Shown piece after piece: positions 32,736-41,917 of a stretch of DNA of 64,000 nucleotides. Within the stretch, counting starts at the first letter, position 1. Each line of letters begins with the position of its first letter. The notes below the pieces were generated by a model. It worked only from the letters and a program-made list of their open reading frames with translations, did no database searches and was not told the origin of the DNA. Origin of the DNA: Thermogemmatispora aurantia. GTDB lineage: Bacteria; Chloroflexota; Ktedonobacteria; Ktedonobacterales; Ktedonobacteraceae. Made by a program: the position numbers and the translations under genes. The DNA lies in assembly GCF_008974285.1 (NCBI RefSeq), contig NZ_BKZV01000001.1:481319-545318 (forward strand), written 5' to 3'.

Positions 32736-34346
32736 TTAGACGACATCGCCGCGCACGATTCGCCCCATCTTCTCATAGCGCTCCGGGTCGCTGCGCGCCA
32801 GATAATTCGCATAAAGCAGGCCGCAGATGATCCAGGCCAGCACGAACAGGGGCAGGATATTGGTCGGGAAGGGAGTGGGAGCAAAACCCAGCATTGTGAA
32901 GAAGGAGCCGATGGGACCTGGGATAGCAGGCATGATAAAGGAAGCCAGCGGGATCAGCAGGACCACTGAGCTGAGCAGCGGCGCTACGACGTGGCGCATG
33001 ATCCCAAAGCTGGAGCGGTCAAAACGCCAGGCGAAGAGAGGGGCCGCCAGGTTGACCATGATGTAGACAATAATGAAGGCAATTGTCCCAGCTGTCGCGA
33101 GCCAGGCATAAGGGGCCAGCCCGTCTACCTGTTGATAGCCATTGCTCGGCAGGCCCAAGCCATAGCTATTCGTCCCTGGCTTCTGCGTCACCAGGGCGAA
33201 AAAGGCAATCAGCAGACAGGTAAAGAGCGACTGAGCCACAATGGCCATATGGGGACTGCGATAGCGAGGGTGAGTCTTACCAAAGAGCGGTGGCAGGATA
33301 CCTTCCCGTCCCATAGCGTAGAGATAGCGAACCATGCCATTGTGGAAGGCGAGACCGCAGGCCAGGGCACTGGTGCTGATAGCAATGATCATGAGGGCCT
33401 GCAACCAGCCGCCAACGTACTCGGTGGCCAGGGTGTAATAGGCAGTGCTGGGATTGGCAGCAAACTGATCAACAGCGTGCTGCCAGCCGTAGCCGATGGT
33501 AGCTGAATAGGACGTCCAGACATAAAGGATGATCAGGAAAGCAACCACACTGAAGATCGCCACCGGTACCGCTAGGCGCGGGTTGCGCGCTTCTTCCCCG
33601 TAGACGGCCCCAGCCTCGAAGCCCACCCAGGACCAGACCCCCAGCGCCATGCCGATACCAATGCCGAGCACGCCACCTGGTGCCGCTCCTTTAAGATCCG
33701 CTCCCGCCGCGCTGAAGGTATGTAGCAGGTCATGCCCGCTCGCTCCTCCTCGCAGGCAGATCACCAGGTCGAGGATCACGAGCACGCTGATCTCCAGGAT
33801 CAGGAAAGGCGCCATAGCAAAGACCGACCACTTAACGTCAAAGTAGGAGAGGAGAAAAATGAGGAGCGTGCCAATGAGCGCCCAGCTAACCCATCCACCC
33901 GGAAGATTGAGATGCAGATAGGTGGCAAATGAGCTGTTGGTGTAGGAGCCAAAGGCCCCCATTAAGGCCGCTTCAAAGAGGGCGTAGCCGCCCATCATGA
34001 GCCAGCCCGCCTGGAAGGCGGTACCTTTCCCCAGGCTGTGACTGACCCAGGTGTAAAAGCCTCCTGCCGAGGTCAACCGGCGCGAGAGATAAACAATGGA
34101 GACCCCCAGCAACAGGAGCCCAATTCCTGAGAGCAGAAAGACCAGCGGGGAAGCTGCCCCAGCCTGCTGGGCTATAGGGGGCACGTTGAAGAGCATGGCC
34201 GAGATGGGAGCCGAGCCGGCAATGCAGAAGTAGAGCACGCCTGGCAGGCCAATGACGTTCTTGTGCAGTTTGTCAACGTTGGCTTGGTCAACATCTATAT
34301 CTCCCTCAAGCAGCCCTTTCCGTACCAGTTCATCTTGCGTTGCCAA
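32736..34346 (-). CDS. APC-superfamily amino acid permease (536 aa)
   Basis: About 12 to 14 hydrophobic helices. IVYLSRRLTSAGGFYTWVSH and VGFEAGAVYGEEARNPRLAV are the family loop and helix 6 motifs, and HNGMVRYLYAMGREGILP is the conserved cytosolic loop before helix 9. The TTG at 34346 is preferred: GGAGG lies 7 bases upstream (34358-34354). An ATG at 34379 and GTG at 34433 in frame have no ribosome site. The N-terminal 30 residues are acidic. It is a paralogue-like neighbour of the 497-residue permease, though the two are not close in sequence. Substrate unknown. Confidence 0.85.
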   Translation of the reverse strand: MATQDELVRKGLLEGDIDVDQANVDKLHKNVIGLPGVLYFCIAGSAPISAMLFNVPPIAQQAGAASPLVFLLSGIGLLLLGVSIVYLSRRLTSAGGFYTWVSHSLGKGTAFQAGWLMMGGYALFEAALMGAFGSYTNSSFATYLHLNLPGGWVSWALIGTLLIFLLSYFDVKWSVFAMAPFLILEISVLVILDLVICLRGGASGHDLLHTFSAAGADLKGAAPGGVLGIGIGMALGVWSWVGFEAGAVYGEEARNPRLAVPVAIFSVVAFLIILYVWTSYSATIGYGWQHAVDQFAANPSTAYYTLATEYVGGWLQALMIIAISTSALACGLAFHNGMVRYLYAMGREGILPPLFGKTHPRYRSPHMAIVAQSLFTCLLIAFFALVTQKPGTNSYGLGLPSNGYQQVDGLAPYAWLATAGTIAFIIVYIMVNLAAPLFAWRFDRSSFGIMRHVVAPLLSSVVLLIPLASFIMPAIPGPIGSFFTMLGFAPTPFPTNILPLFVLAWIICGLLYANYLARSDPERYEKMGRIVRGDVV

Positions 34347-34955
34347 TGTCACACCTCCATGCAAAACGTCTCCAGGCATCGCGTTGCTGGCAATCACAGG
34401 GGCGCGCTGGATAGGGAGCCGCCGGCAGGCCACCTGTCCGCGACACGCCCCTTCTCTTCTCTGAGCCGGCTCGATAGTATAAGGAGGGAAGAGATCTTTC
34501 CCTGCTACCTGTGAGCTAACCAGGCATCAGTAAGTCTCAAAGTGGAGGTTCCCTCGCTTGAGAGTGGAGCCAGGGAACCCCTACAGGCTCTCGAGGGAAT
34601 CCATCCCTAACCCCTCCGATAGGCAGTCTACCCAGTCTTGAGCAGGACTGCTATGCCGGTCCTATGATTAGGAGTATTTGCTTACCCTCTTACCTGTAGC
34701 GGGCAGATGGCCAGTCCGTGAGCAGTGGTGAGAAACTGCGAGCGGAGGAGGGGAGAAAGGAGAGGCTCAGGGCCTGCCCGGAAGTCGGCTTTCGGTCTTT
34801 CCGCATCTTCCCCGCAATCGACTCTCCTGCCATCTCTCGGTTGCTCGCGCTTCAGGCAGGACACCCAAGCCTTACAAGCCAGGTTCTAGAGGCGCTCGCC
34901 GCTGTCTCTAAAGCCCAGGGATGATCGTGAGATCGCTCCGTGGCTCAGTAGAGCT
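34347..34955. other. Intergenic region permease / DUF1992 gene (609 bases)
   Basis: No gene seen. An 8-bp inverted repeat GGTTCCCT (34547-34554) and AGGGAACC (34572-34579) lies about 200 bases upstream of the permease start and might be a leader structure. On the minus strand TATACT (about 34481-34476) is a possible permease -10. Confidence 0.4.
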
Positions 34956-35522
34956 TCAGAGGGGGAATGGCGGGCAGCTTTCGCGAAATGCCCTGACCTT
35001 GCTATCGACGTCAACCATATTCATATGCATCGCTGGCGGAACCATCAGGCTAAAAGTCAGAATCTTGCGATTGAGTTCACGCAGAGTCGCCTCATAGTCG
35101 CGCAGTGCCTGCGCCAGCGCGGTGTTGAAGGCTCGCTTCTCGCTGGGGAAAGGTGGAACACGGCGCCTGGCCAGTCGCTGGCGCCGCTCACGCAGTCTGG
35201 CCAATCTGGCCTCTACCTGCTGCAGCTCGCTGCGAATCTCTTTGGCCAGCTCGATCTCCTGGGGGGCAAACCCATTGCTCTTGAGTAGGTGATAGGCTAG
35301 CTCTTTCTCACGTGCATAGGGATTCTCATCTAGCTGCAATGGCTTGCCCATGCCCGGCAGATGATCAAACACTCCCCTCTCCTGAGCCTCGCGAATCTGG
35401 TCCTCTACAAAGTCTCGAAAGCGCCGCTCATCGTAGCCCCTCTGGATTCGCTCTCCATCGCTCTGCGTTGCTTCTGGCCGCTGCTGCCGCTGATAGAAGG
35501 ATCGCTGCTTCTCTAAATCCAT
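34956..35522 (-). CDS. DUF1992 / DnaJ-homologue C28-type domain protein
   Basis: 188 residues. RRFRDFVEDQIREAQERGVF followed by DHLPGMGKPLQLDENPY is the DUF1992 (DNAJC28 conserved region) signature, here without a J domain. The rest is helical, with LAKEIRSELQQVEARLARLR as a probable coiled coil. Cellular role unknown. The start has GGAGAAGAAGAGGGAAAGC upstream. It lies 35 bases after larC on the same strand and is probably co-transcribed with it. Confidence 0.85.
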   Translation of the reverse strand: MDLEKQRSFYQRQQRPEATQSDGERIQRGYDERRFRDFVEDQIREAQERGVFDHLPGMGKPLQLDENPYAREKELAYHLLKSNGFAPQEIELAKEIRSELQQVEARLARLRERRQRLARRRVPPFPSEKRAFNTALAQALRDYEATLRELNRKILTFSLMVPPAMHMNMVDVDSKVRAFRESCPPFPL

Positions 35523-35557
35523 GCTTTCCCTCTTCTTCTCCTTCTAACCTGATGCGT

Positions 35558-36820
35558 TCATTCTCTCCCTGGTGCAGGGGAGTCGGTCGTTGCAGCAAGT
35601 TCGTCTGCCTGCGCCAGAGTTTGCTCTTGAGAGCGGAGGGTCGCGTTCAGACACTGCTCTACAAGCTCATAGACTGTGCTCAGGGGCAGCCCGCGTTCTT
35701 GAGCCAGACGACGACAGCTCTCGTACTCTGGCGCGGCACTTACCACGCGCTTACCCAGACGTTTGACCTTGATCGTCACCGGTCCTAGCGGGGTGAGTAG
35801 CTCTTCCTGCTGGCGCTGAGCCTTGAGACGCAGCATCTGCTGCAGGCGTACGCCGAGTGTGCCCGAGGAGCGCAGGATCAGCCTCGTTAGCTCCTCGCTC
35901 TGCTCCGGACGTGCCAGGACGCTCAGCAGGGTAGCGGGACGATTCTTCTTCATCTGCAGAGGCGAGAAAGTCACATCAAGCGCCCCCGCTGCTAGCAGCT
36001 CGTCCATCAAGGCCCCTAACAGCTCGGGCGTTGTATTATCCAGGTTGCTCTCGATAAGGGTCACCCAATCACGATCTAATTCTTCTCCCGCTGTACCCCC
36101 CACGCGCTCAGCCATGCCGAGACAAAGGCGCAGACAATTCGGCCAGGGGAGTTGACGATGGCCAAAGCCATAGCCCACCCGTTCGATACGGATGGCGGGC
36201 AGCTCAAAGCGCGCGAGCGTAGCGAGGATCGCCGCCCCGGTTGGTGTGACCAGCTCTCCCTCTGCTGGACAGGGACGCCACGGGGCCGCCACGCGACGCA
36301 GAATCTCTAAGGTGGCCGGAGCCGGAACAGGCAGCAGCCCATGCGCCGTCTTAACTATGCCACTAGTGAGCGGTAGAGGCGAGGCGTAGAGCTGCTTGAT
36401 GCCGAGCGCTTCAACGGCGATCGCCGCTCCAACAATGTCGATAATAGCATCAACAGCTCCCACTTCGTGAAAATGCACTTCTTCAGGCGCCACACCGTGT
36501 ACGCTGGCCTCCGCTTCCGCTAGCGTGCGAAAGATTGCCAGGGCTCGCTCACGAACCCGACTGGGCAAGGGAGCATCCTCCAAAAGCTGACGGATCTCAG
36601 ACCAATGCCGCTCTGGCTGATCAGGGTTCTCTAAGATCACTTCGAAGCGTTGACCGTTTATTCCTCCCTGCTCTATTGGCTCCCGGCGCAGCCGGTAGCC
36701 TTCCACCGGCAGCAGCGCCAACATCTCTTGCAGGTCACTCCACGAGAGCCCCGCATCAAGCATCGCCCCCAAGAACATGTTGCCGCTTATCCCCGAATAG
36801 CAATCCAGATAGGCTATCAT
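35558..36820 (-). CDS. larC: LarC nickel-insertion enzyme (P2TMN nickel chelatase)
   Basis: 420 residues. LarC inserts nickel into the pyridinium bisthiocarboxylate cofactor of lactate racemase and related enzymes. MIAYLDCYSGISGNMFLGAM is the diagnostic start, VHFHEVGAVDAIIDIVGAA is the conserved metal-region motif, and GELVTPTGAAILATL continues it; the C-terminal domain contains VTLIESNLDNTTPELLGALM. Length is that of single-chain LarC with no need for a frameshift. AAGGAGG lies 4-5 bases before the ATG. larA, larB and larE are not in the window, so the cofactor user is elsewhere. Confidence 0.94.
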   Translation of the reverse strand: MIAYLDCYSGISGNMFLGAMLDAGLSWSDLQEMLALLPVEGYRLRREPIEQGGINGQRFEVILENPDQPERHWSEIRQLLEDAPLPSRVRERALAIFRTLAEAEASVHGVAPEEVHFHEVGAVDAIIDIVGAAIAVEALGIKQLYASPLPLTSGIVKTAHGLLPVPAPATLEILRRVAAPWRPCPAEGELVTPTGAAILATLARFELPAIRIERVGYGFGHRQLPWPNCLRLCLGMAERVGGTAGEELDRDWVTLIESNLDNTTPELLGALMDELLAAGALDVTFSPLQMKKNRPATLLSVLARPEQSEELTRLILRSSGTLGVRLQQMLRLKAQRQQEELLTPLGPVTIKVKRLGKRVVSAAPEYESCRRLAQERGLPLSTVYELVEQCLNATLRSQEQTLAQADELAATTDSPAPGRE

Positions 36821-36932
36821 TTACCCTCCTTGTTGTTGCCAACGGCCTCGCTAGCGACAGTGCACAGCCCGGCTGGCTTGCGACCAGCACCCGCTTCCCC
36901 CGGCATGAGATGAGGCAGATAGCAAGGCTTTT

Positions 36933-36962
36933 TTCGACTTTGGCCAGACCCAAGGGTATAAT
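36933..36962 (+). promoter_or_regulatory. Candidate promoter of the membrane sensor kinase
   Basis: Perfect TATAAT at 36957-36962; the -35 candidate TTCGAC (36933-36938) is weak, spacing 18. Confidence 0.55.
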
Positions 36963-37046
36963 TAAGAAATTGGCAAGAGACCATCTTCGTTTTCCTAGAA
37001 CAAGACAGGTAACTCGTTCTGAGCTTTCAGCGAAGGGGTCTTAAAG

Positions 37047-38036
37047 GTGAAGAATTACATGACGATGCTCCGCACTTGCCTGCGCCTCCTGTGCGGGGTC
37101 CTGGTAACCATTGGGTTGCTCAACCTCGCCAGCTTGATGATACTACCACGCCTTTTGGGCTCTTCCAATGCCGTGATCTACAGCAGTCTTGTTCTGGTAA
37201 CCGCTCAGATCTTCATTGTCGGCTGCTCCTTCCTCAAGATCAGCAGCGAGGTACGCCAGATCGACCAGGAAGGTCGGCAACTCCGCCAGCAAAACGAGCA
37301 GCTTATCGCGGATCAAAAGAACCGAGAACAACTACTGCTCATCCTCAATCACGAGGTCAGAACGCCACTTGCTGCTATCAAGGGCTATGCCGAGCTGCTA
37401 CGCTGTTACCGCGAGCAAATCCCAGGAGAACTTTGCGATCAATATCTTCAACAAATCAATCACTCCTGCGATGAAGCCACCTTTATCCTGGATTCAATTA
37501 TCTTGCCTCAGCGAGCTGGCGAGCAGAACGGGGCCGAGCGTCTTGATCTCAAAGAAGCAGTACTCTCTGTGCTGGCTTCCTTTGCTCCCCGTCTGCAATT
37601 CGAACAGCGGACGCTCGAGTTGCAGATGAGCAACTGCGACGTAATAGCACAGCCCCTGCAACTGCGTCAGGTGCTGCGTAATCTATTCAATAATGCTCTT
37701 TCCTACTCCAATCCCGGTAGCCGCCTGCGGATTACTCTCACTACCACCAGACCAGCCAGCGCCCCGCTACTCTCCGACGCCGAAGATCAGCGGGGGCGGC
37801 GCATCTACCTCGCTATCCAGGACGAGGGCGTTGGTATCCCGCCCGAGGAGCAGCAACGACTCTTTCAACCGTTTCAGCGTCTGGAGAGCGCTCTGCACCT
37901 GGCTCCCCAGGGGAAGGGTCTTGGCCTCTATCTCAGCAAACAATTGCTTGAAGAGATGGGGGGAGAGATTTGGCTGGAAAGCACAGGCCAGCCCGGTAAA
38001 GGAACCTGTGTCTGGCTGAGCCTGCGCCAGATCTGA
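37047..38036 (+). CDS. Membrane sensor histidine kinase, minimal
   Basis: 329 residues. Two helices (about residues 11-33 and 43-64) form a hairpin with almost no external loop, then a coiled coil (68-95). HisKA holds His102 in LILNHEVRTPLAAIKGYAEL; the ATPase domain contains LRQVLRNLFNNALSYSNPGS (N box), IQDEGVGIPPEEQQRLFQPF and GKGLGLYLSKQLLEEMGGEI. It has no recognisable sensor domain, so it may sense the membrane or a partner. GTG 37047 is the start, with AAGGGG 8 bases upstream. No regulator is adjacent. It is divergent from larC. Confidence 0.92.
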   Translation: MKNYMTMLRTCLRLLCGVLVTIGLLNLASLMILPRLLGSSNAVIYSSLVLVTAQIFIVGCSFLKISSEVRQIDQEGRQLRQQNEQLIADQKNREQLLLILNHEVRTPLAAIKGYAELLRCYREQIPGELCDQYLQQINHSCDEATFILDSIILPQRAGEQNGAERLDLKEAVLSVLASFAPRLQFEQRTLELQMSNCDVIAQPLQLRQVLRNLFNNALSYSNPGSRLRITLTTTRPASAPLLSDAEDQRGRRIYLAIQDEGVGIPPEEQQRLFQPFQRLESALHLAPQGKGLGLYLSKQLLEEMGGEIWLESTGQPGKGTCVWLSLRQI

Positions 38037-38259
38037 GCCGCATTGCACCATCGGGTGACCACTCATCTCGCCCTGCGCTCGCCCAAAGTCCGGCCCGTCT
38101 TTCAGAGCCAGGTCCTGAAGCCCTCGCTGCGCAACCATCCTCCTCCCCCGTCTGCCCAGCCGGCCAACGCCTCGCCCATACCCTTCCCGGGCTCTCCCCT
38201 CATCCTGGTCTCTCCCATCACTCACCGGCTGTCGGAGTCCCACCTGCGCTAGCGCCTCC

Positions 38260-39729
38260 CTATTTGCCCTGCTGATGAAAGGCGAGCGCATTGCGATAGA
38301 CATCGACATAGCGCACAGCGGAAGCATGCCAGGAGTAGTCGGCAGCCATTCCGCGACGCTGGAGATCGCGCCAGATGTCCGGGAAGCGATACAACTCCAG
38401 CGCTCGTACAATAGCGGCAAACAGCTCCCAGGGGTCATAACGCGTAAAAGTAAAGCCGTTGCCCTCTCCGCTGCGCGGGTCATACTCATGCACCGTATCG
38501 GCCAGGCCTCCCACGCTATGCACAATGGGCACGCTGCCATAGCGCATCGCGATCATCTGTCCCAGGCCACACGGTTCGAAACGCGAGGGCATCAGGAACA
38601 TATCGCTGCCACTATAGATGCGATGGGCTAACTCTGTATTGAAGGTGAAGAAGCTGGCTACCTGCTCTGGATACTGCTGCTCCAGGCTTTGGAACAGCTC
38701 CTGATAGTGCGGATCACCGATCCCCAGGACCACGAACTGCACCCCTTGGGCCAGCAGTGGATGGGCGATTTGCGCCAGGAGATCGAAGCCCTTCTGATCG
38801 GTTAGGCGCGAGATCATCGCCAGCAGGGGGACGTCGGGGCGTACGGGCAAGTGCGCCTGTTGCTGAAGCGCTCGCTTATTCTCCGCCCGCCGTTCTAGTG
38901 TATTAGAATCGAAGGTAGCAGCAATGTAGCGATCATTTGCAGGATTCCACTCTTCATAATCAATACCATTTAGGATGCCGAAGAGTCGATCCTTGCGCGA
39001 ACGAAGTAAATGATCGAGCTTCTCACCAAAGGCGGGAGTCAGAATCTCTTGAGCGTAACGCTCACTGACTGTGGTAATGGCATCGGCGAAGAGGATACCA
39101 CGTCCCATGATATCGACCACGTTCGCCAGCTCCGCAATCTGCGGATAGAGAAAGCCATTGGCCGCCACCCCGGCCACTTCGAGGATGCGATAGCCAAAGA
39201 TGCCGTGATAAGCCAGATTATGGATGGTATAGACGGTGGCGGCCCCCCCATAAAAAGGGTCGTGGCGATAGATAGTGTGCATCCAATTCGGCACAATGCC
39301 GGTGTGCCAGTCGTTGCAGTGAATAATATCGGGTGACCAGTCGAGCGCGCGCATGGCTTCGAGGGCAGCGCGACAGAACAAAATGAAGCGCTCGCCATCG
39401 TCGGTGTAGCCATAGACATTCTCGCGCTCAAAAAAGCGGGGAGCATCGATCATGTAGACAGGAATATCGTTACCGATCGTGCCCCGGCGCACGCTCACCT
39501 TTGCCTGGAACTTATTCATATCCACTGTGATGCTATCGAGCGCCGGCGTGAGCTGAAAGCGCTCAGGATCAACCTGGCGGTAGCGTGGCATGGCCAGGCG
39601 TACATCATGCCCCAGGGCCTGCAGGGCCTTGGGGAGGGCCCCTACAACATCCGCCAGGCCGCCAACCTTGACAAAGGGCACGATTTCCGCGGCGAGAATT
39701 AAAATCTTGAGCGGACTCTCACACTGCAT
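38260..39729 (-). CDS. glgA: Glycogen synthase (ADP-glucose type)
   Basis: 489 residues, GT5 glycosyltransferase. Adds glucose from ADP-glucose to the growing alpha-1,4 glucan. ILAAEIVPFVKVGGLADVVG carries the KxGGL nucleotide-sugar motif, PDIIHCNDWHTGIVP and YTIHNLAYHG are family segments, and the C-terminal domain has ISRLTDQKGFDLL and MPSRFEPCGLGQMIAMRYGS with the catalytic Glu and the second phosphate-binding loop. VGGLADTV is also intact. The ATG at 39729 is followed directly by the conserved core; an AGG site precedes it. A TATAAT on the minus strand (39776-39771) is its likely -10. No other glg genes are nearby. Confidence 0.96.
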   Translation of the reverse strand: MQCESPLKILILAAEIVPFVKVGGLADVVGALPKALQALGHDVRLAMPRYRQVDPERFQLTPALDSITVDMNKFQAKVSVRRGTIGNDIPVYMIDAPRFFERENVYGYTDDGERFILFCRAALEAMRALDWSPDIIHCNDWHTGIVPNWMHTIYRHDPFYGGAATVYTIHNLAYHGIFGYRILEVAGVAANGFLYPQIAELANVVDIMGRGILFADAITTVSERYAQEILTPAFGEKLDHLLRSRKDRLFGILNGIDYEEWNPANDRYIAATFDSNTLERRAENKRALQQQAHLPVRPDVPLLAMISRLTDQKGFDLLAQIAHPLLAQGVQFVVLGIGDPHYQELFQSLEQQYPEQVASFFTFNTELAHRIYSGSDMFLMPSRFEPCGLGQMIAMRYGSVPIVHSVGGLADTVHEYDPRSGEGNGFTFTRYDPWELFAAIVRALELYRFPDIWRDLQRRGMAADYSWHASAVRYVDVYRNALAFHQQGK

Positions 39730-39770
39730 ACTGCCTACCTGGTCTTCCCGTTTTCACAATCTGTCCCCCC

Positions 39771-39776
39771 ATTATA
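39771..39776 (-). promoter_or_regulatory. -10 element for glgA
   Basis: Perfect TATAAT on the minus strand, about 40 bases before the glgA start. The -35 region is poor. Confidence 0.5.
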
Positions 39777-39928
39777 CATCATTCCGCGCCCAAAAAGAGA
39801 GCGCCGCAGGCCGTGGTCTGGTCCGCCTACTCACCTTGCGGATACCAGCGAGCCTTGCGACGCTTCAGAGAGCGCTGAGCCGCTCTTTTTCCTGCCCCAG
39901 CAGCTTCTCGCTGCCTTTCTCGCCCAGA

Positions 39929-41434
39929 CTACACCTTATAGCGATTACGCACCAGGAAGTAGAACTGAAGAGCAGCGAGCAAGCCCATCAGGATGAAGAC
40001 AATGATGGCATCAGGCGCGCCCTTGCCGGGAATCAGCAGGCCCGGCGTAAAGGTAATATTCGGCTCTGTTTCACGGAAGCCCGGGATGGAGAAGAAGGCA
40101 AAAGCGGCAATATAGACGAAGAGACAGGTCCCCACCACGAGCCACTGACCGAGACAGCCGAGATTGCGCTCGCCCACCACGGCGAACTCGCGCCGTGCCA
40201 CACTCGTCCAGATCGTGACCATGACCAGCGTGCCGCCACAGAGGAGCAGCGCGATCAGCGCCTCTTCAGGATGCAAGTGGGTCACCAGGGTCGCCAATCC
40301 CAGAACCGCCGCTACCCAGAAGCTTCCAATGATTACCATGTTACGGTTGGTGCGCCAGACGCGGATAGCGGCCATCAGCAGGACAAAGAAGTTCATCGTC
40401 AAGAAGGCATCGACAATGTAACCAGCCTGCTGGGAGAAGGTGCAGGAACCGGGCACCACCGACTTACGGGCACATACCGTCAGCCAGTCTCCGAGGCCCG
40501 CCAACGACCAGCTGTGAATCCAGTCGAGCAAAGGATAGAGGAAGAACCAGAGCAGCAGGAAGGCCACGCCGAAGGGCAGGAGATTGACCCCCACTGCATA
40601 AAAAGGCGCCATCACACGCTTGCGCACCGGGCGCATCAGGTAATGGAGGCGCAGGGCAAAAGCTCCCAAAGTCGCAGCCACAGCAATGGCCAGCAGCGTG
40701 CCTTCGATGGCGTTCACCACGAAAAGACCGGTGATCATCCCACAGCCCTTTGCCAAGTCGATCGCCGTGGGGCAGGCCGGGTTGATGCGGGCCGCCAGGG
40801 CATTGGGATCAACCAGCATCGAGAAGAGCATGTAGGCAAAGAGGACCACGCTACCTAGCACCGTGAGACCACGAATGGTCGGTGTGGTCCCCGGATCACT
40901 GCGATCCGGATTGCCCTGCTCCTTGAGCGCCAGACCACCGTAGAACATGGCAGCGGCTCCGGCGATGAGGAGCACAACGGCAATCAGCACAAAATCAACA
41001 GCCCCCGGTTCCAACCAGAGCACATTTCCATCGAGGAGCGGGTTCCAGAAGAAGTTCGCTGATGGAAAGTACTGGCTGTTAGTCGTGACACCCCCCGCCG
41101 TCACCGGGGTGAGCACCGCCCAGAGGAGCAGCGCCAGCCCCCCTACAAAGAGCACCAGACCCAGGCCGACGAAGAGCATGGGCGGCAGCAACGGCTTGGG
41201 ATCAAAGAGCAGGACTATAACCTCAACGACGAAGAAGCCGAGCAGGCAGACCAGACCGAGGGCGAGCGAGCCTTGCTCCATGCCCTGCAGCGTGGAAGCC
41301 GTCAGCTCATCGAAAATATAGCCCGGAAGCTGCCCGATCAGCAAGGCCGTAATGAAGAAGAAGCCGACACCAAAGATCAGGGCACGTGCCCACGACATGC
41401 GCTCAGGCAGCTCCCGTGGTTGAACTCTCTGCAT
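39929..41434 (-). CDS. Twelve-helix membrane protein at the end of the quinol oxidase operon
   Basis: 501 residues, not recognised as a named family. About 12 hydrophobic segments are spread over the whole length (the first at FGVGFFFITALLIGQL, the last at IIVFILMGLLAALQFYFLV). One longer extracytoplasmic loop (about residues 120-150) is rich in Asn/Pro/Phe. It has no CxxC heme motif and only a few His residues in membrane segments. It is the last gene of the b6/subunit IV/Rieske/cytochrome c run, 483 bases after the cytochrome gene. The ATG 41434 is chosen for its AAAGGG site; an open frame up to 41881 is likely fortuitous. A membrane anchor or quinone-linked subunit of the complex is a guess. 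Confidence 0.75.
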   Translation of the reverse strand: MQRVQPRELPERMSWARALIFGVGFFFITALLIGQLPGYIFDELTASTLQGMEQGSLALGLVCLLGFFVVEVIVLLFDPKPLLPPMLFVGLGLVLFVGGLALLLWAVLTPVTAGGVTTNSQYFPSANFFWNPLLDGNVLWLEPGAVDFVLIAVVLLIAGAAAMFYGGLALKEQGNPDRSDPGTTPTIRGLTVLGSVVLFAYMLFSMLVDPNALAARINPACPTAIDLAKGCGMITGLFVVNAIEGTLLAIAVAATLGAFALRLHYLMRPVRKRVMAPFYAVGVNLLPFGVAFLLLWFFLYPLLDWIHSWSLAGLGDWLTVCARKSVVPGSCTFSQQAGYIVDAFLTMNFFVLLMAAIRVWRTNRNMVIIGSFWVAAVLGLATLVTHLHPEEALIALLLCGGTLVMVTIWTSVARREFAVVGERNLGCLGQWLVVGTCLFVYIAAFAFFSIPGFRETEPNITFTPGLLIPGKGAPDAIIVFILMGLLAALQFYFLVRNRYKV

Positions 41435-41917
41435 AGTTGCCAGCCCTTTCAACGACATGTACCACAAACAGTTGCGGCGACATGCTTGATATGGGGCACG
41501 AAGCCCCGCTCTGATCACCGCGTCTTTCGCCGTAGCAGTAAATCTTGCCCGGCCTCTCACCAGTCTATGACAGGCCGGTACCTCCAGGCACGGTTTTGTA
41601 GATCCTTGTCGATCCACATGCCAGGAGAACGCCCCGAGAGTAGCTAACTCTTTGTCTGCCTGCCCTCCCGGCTGGTGATCTCCTGGCCAGTCAGTCAGTT
41701 CCTTAACGCGGCGAAAGACGCTTTGACGCTTATCTGCACTGACGCAGGGCGTCCACATAGACCCCAGTATCCATATGGTTGCCAGCACCCTGCCCAGGCT
41801 CTCTCTTCTTTCCTGCCCAGCTCGATGCAGCAGGAGCAGCACGAGAAGAGTCCGCAGGCAAGGTACAAAGCCGGCAGCCAAACCAAGCAGGTCGCACTTT
41901 TAGCAAGCGGCCTCTGA
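41435..41917. other. Long spacer inside the quinol oxidase operon (483 bases)
   Basis: No gene called. The minus-strand frame of the following membrane protein stays open through it but shows no ribosome site and no coherent protein pattern. No clear promoter or terminator. Confidence 0.4.

Noticed and set aside
34547-34579. Inverted repeat upstream of the permease as a riboswitch
   Set aside because: A single 8-bp stem with a large loop; no conserved riboswitch core could be recognised.
37767-38540. 257-codon minus-strand frame over the end of the membrane kinase gene and glgA
   Set aside because: Overlaps two certain genes and shows no coherent structure.
39590-40858. 422-codon plus-strand frame opposite the 12-helix membrane protein
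   Set aside because: Rich in His, Gln and Arg with no domain pattern; it is the antisense shadow of a strongly hydrophobic gene.
41435-41881. In-frame N-terminal extension of the 12-helix protein, with a hydrophobic start
   Set aside because: No ribosome site, mixed low-quality composition, and the ATG at 41434 has a good site; open frame expected by chance at this GC.
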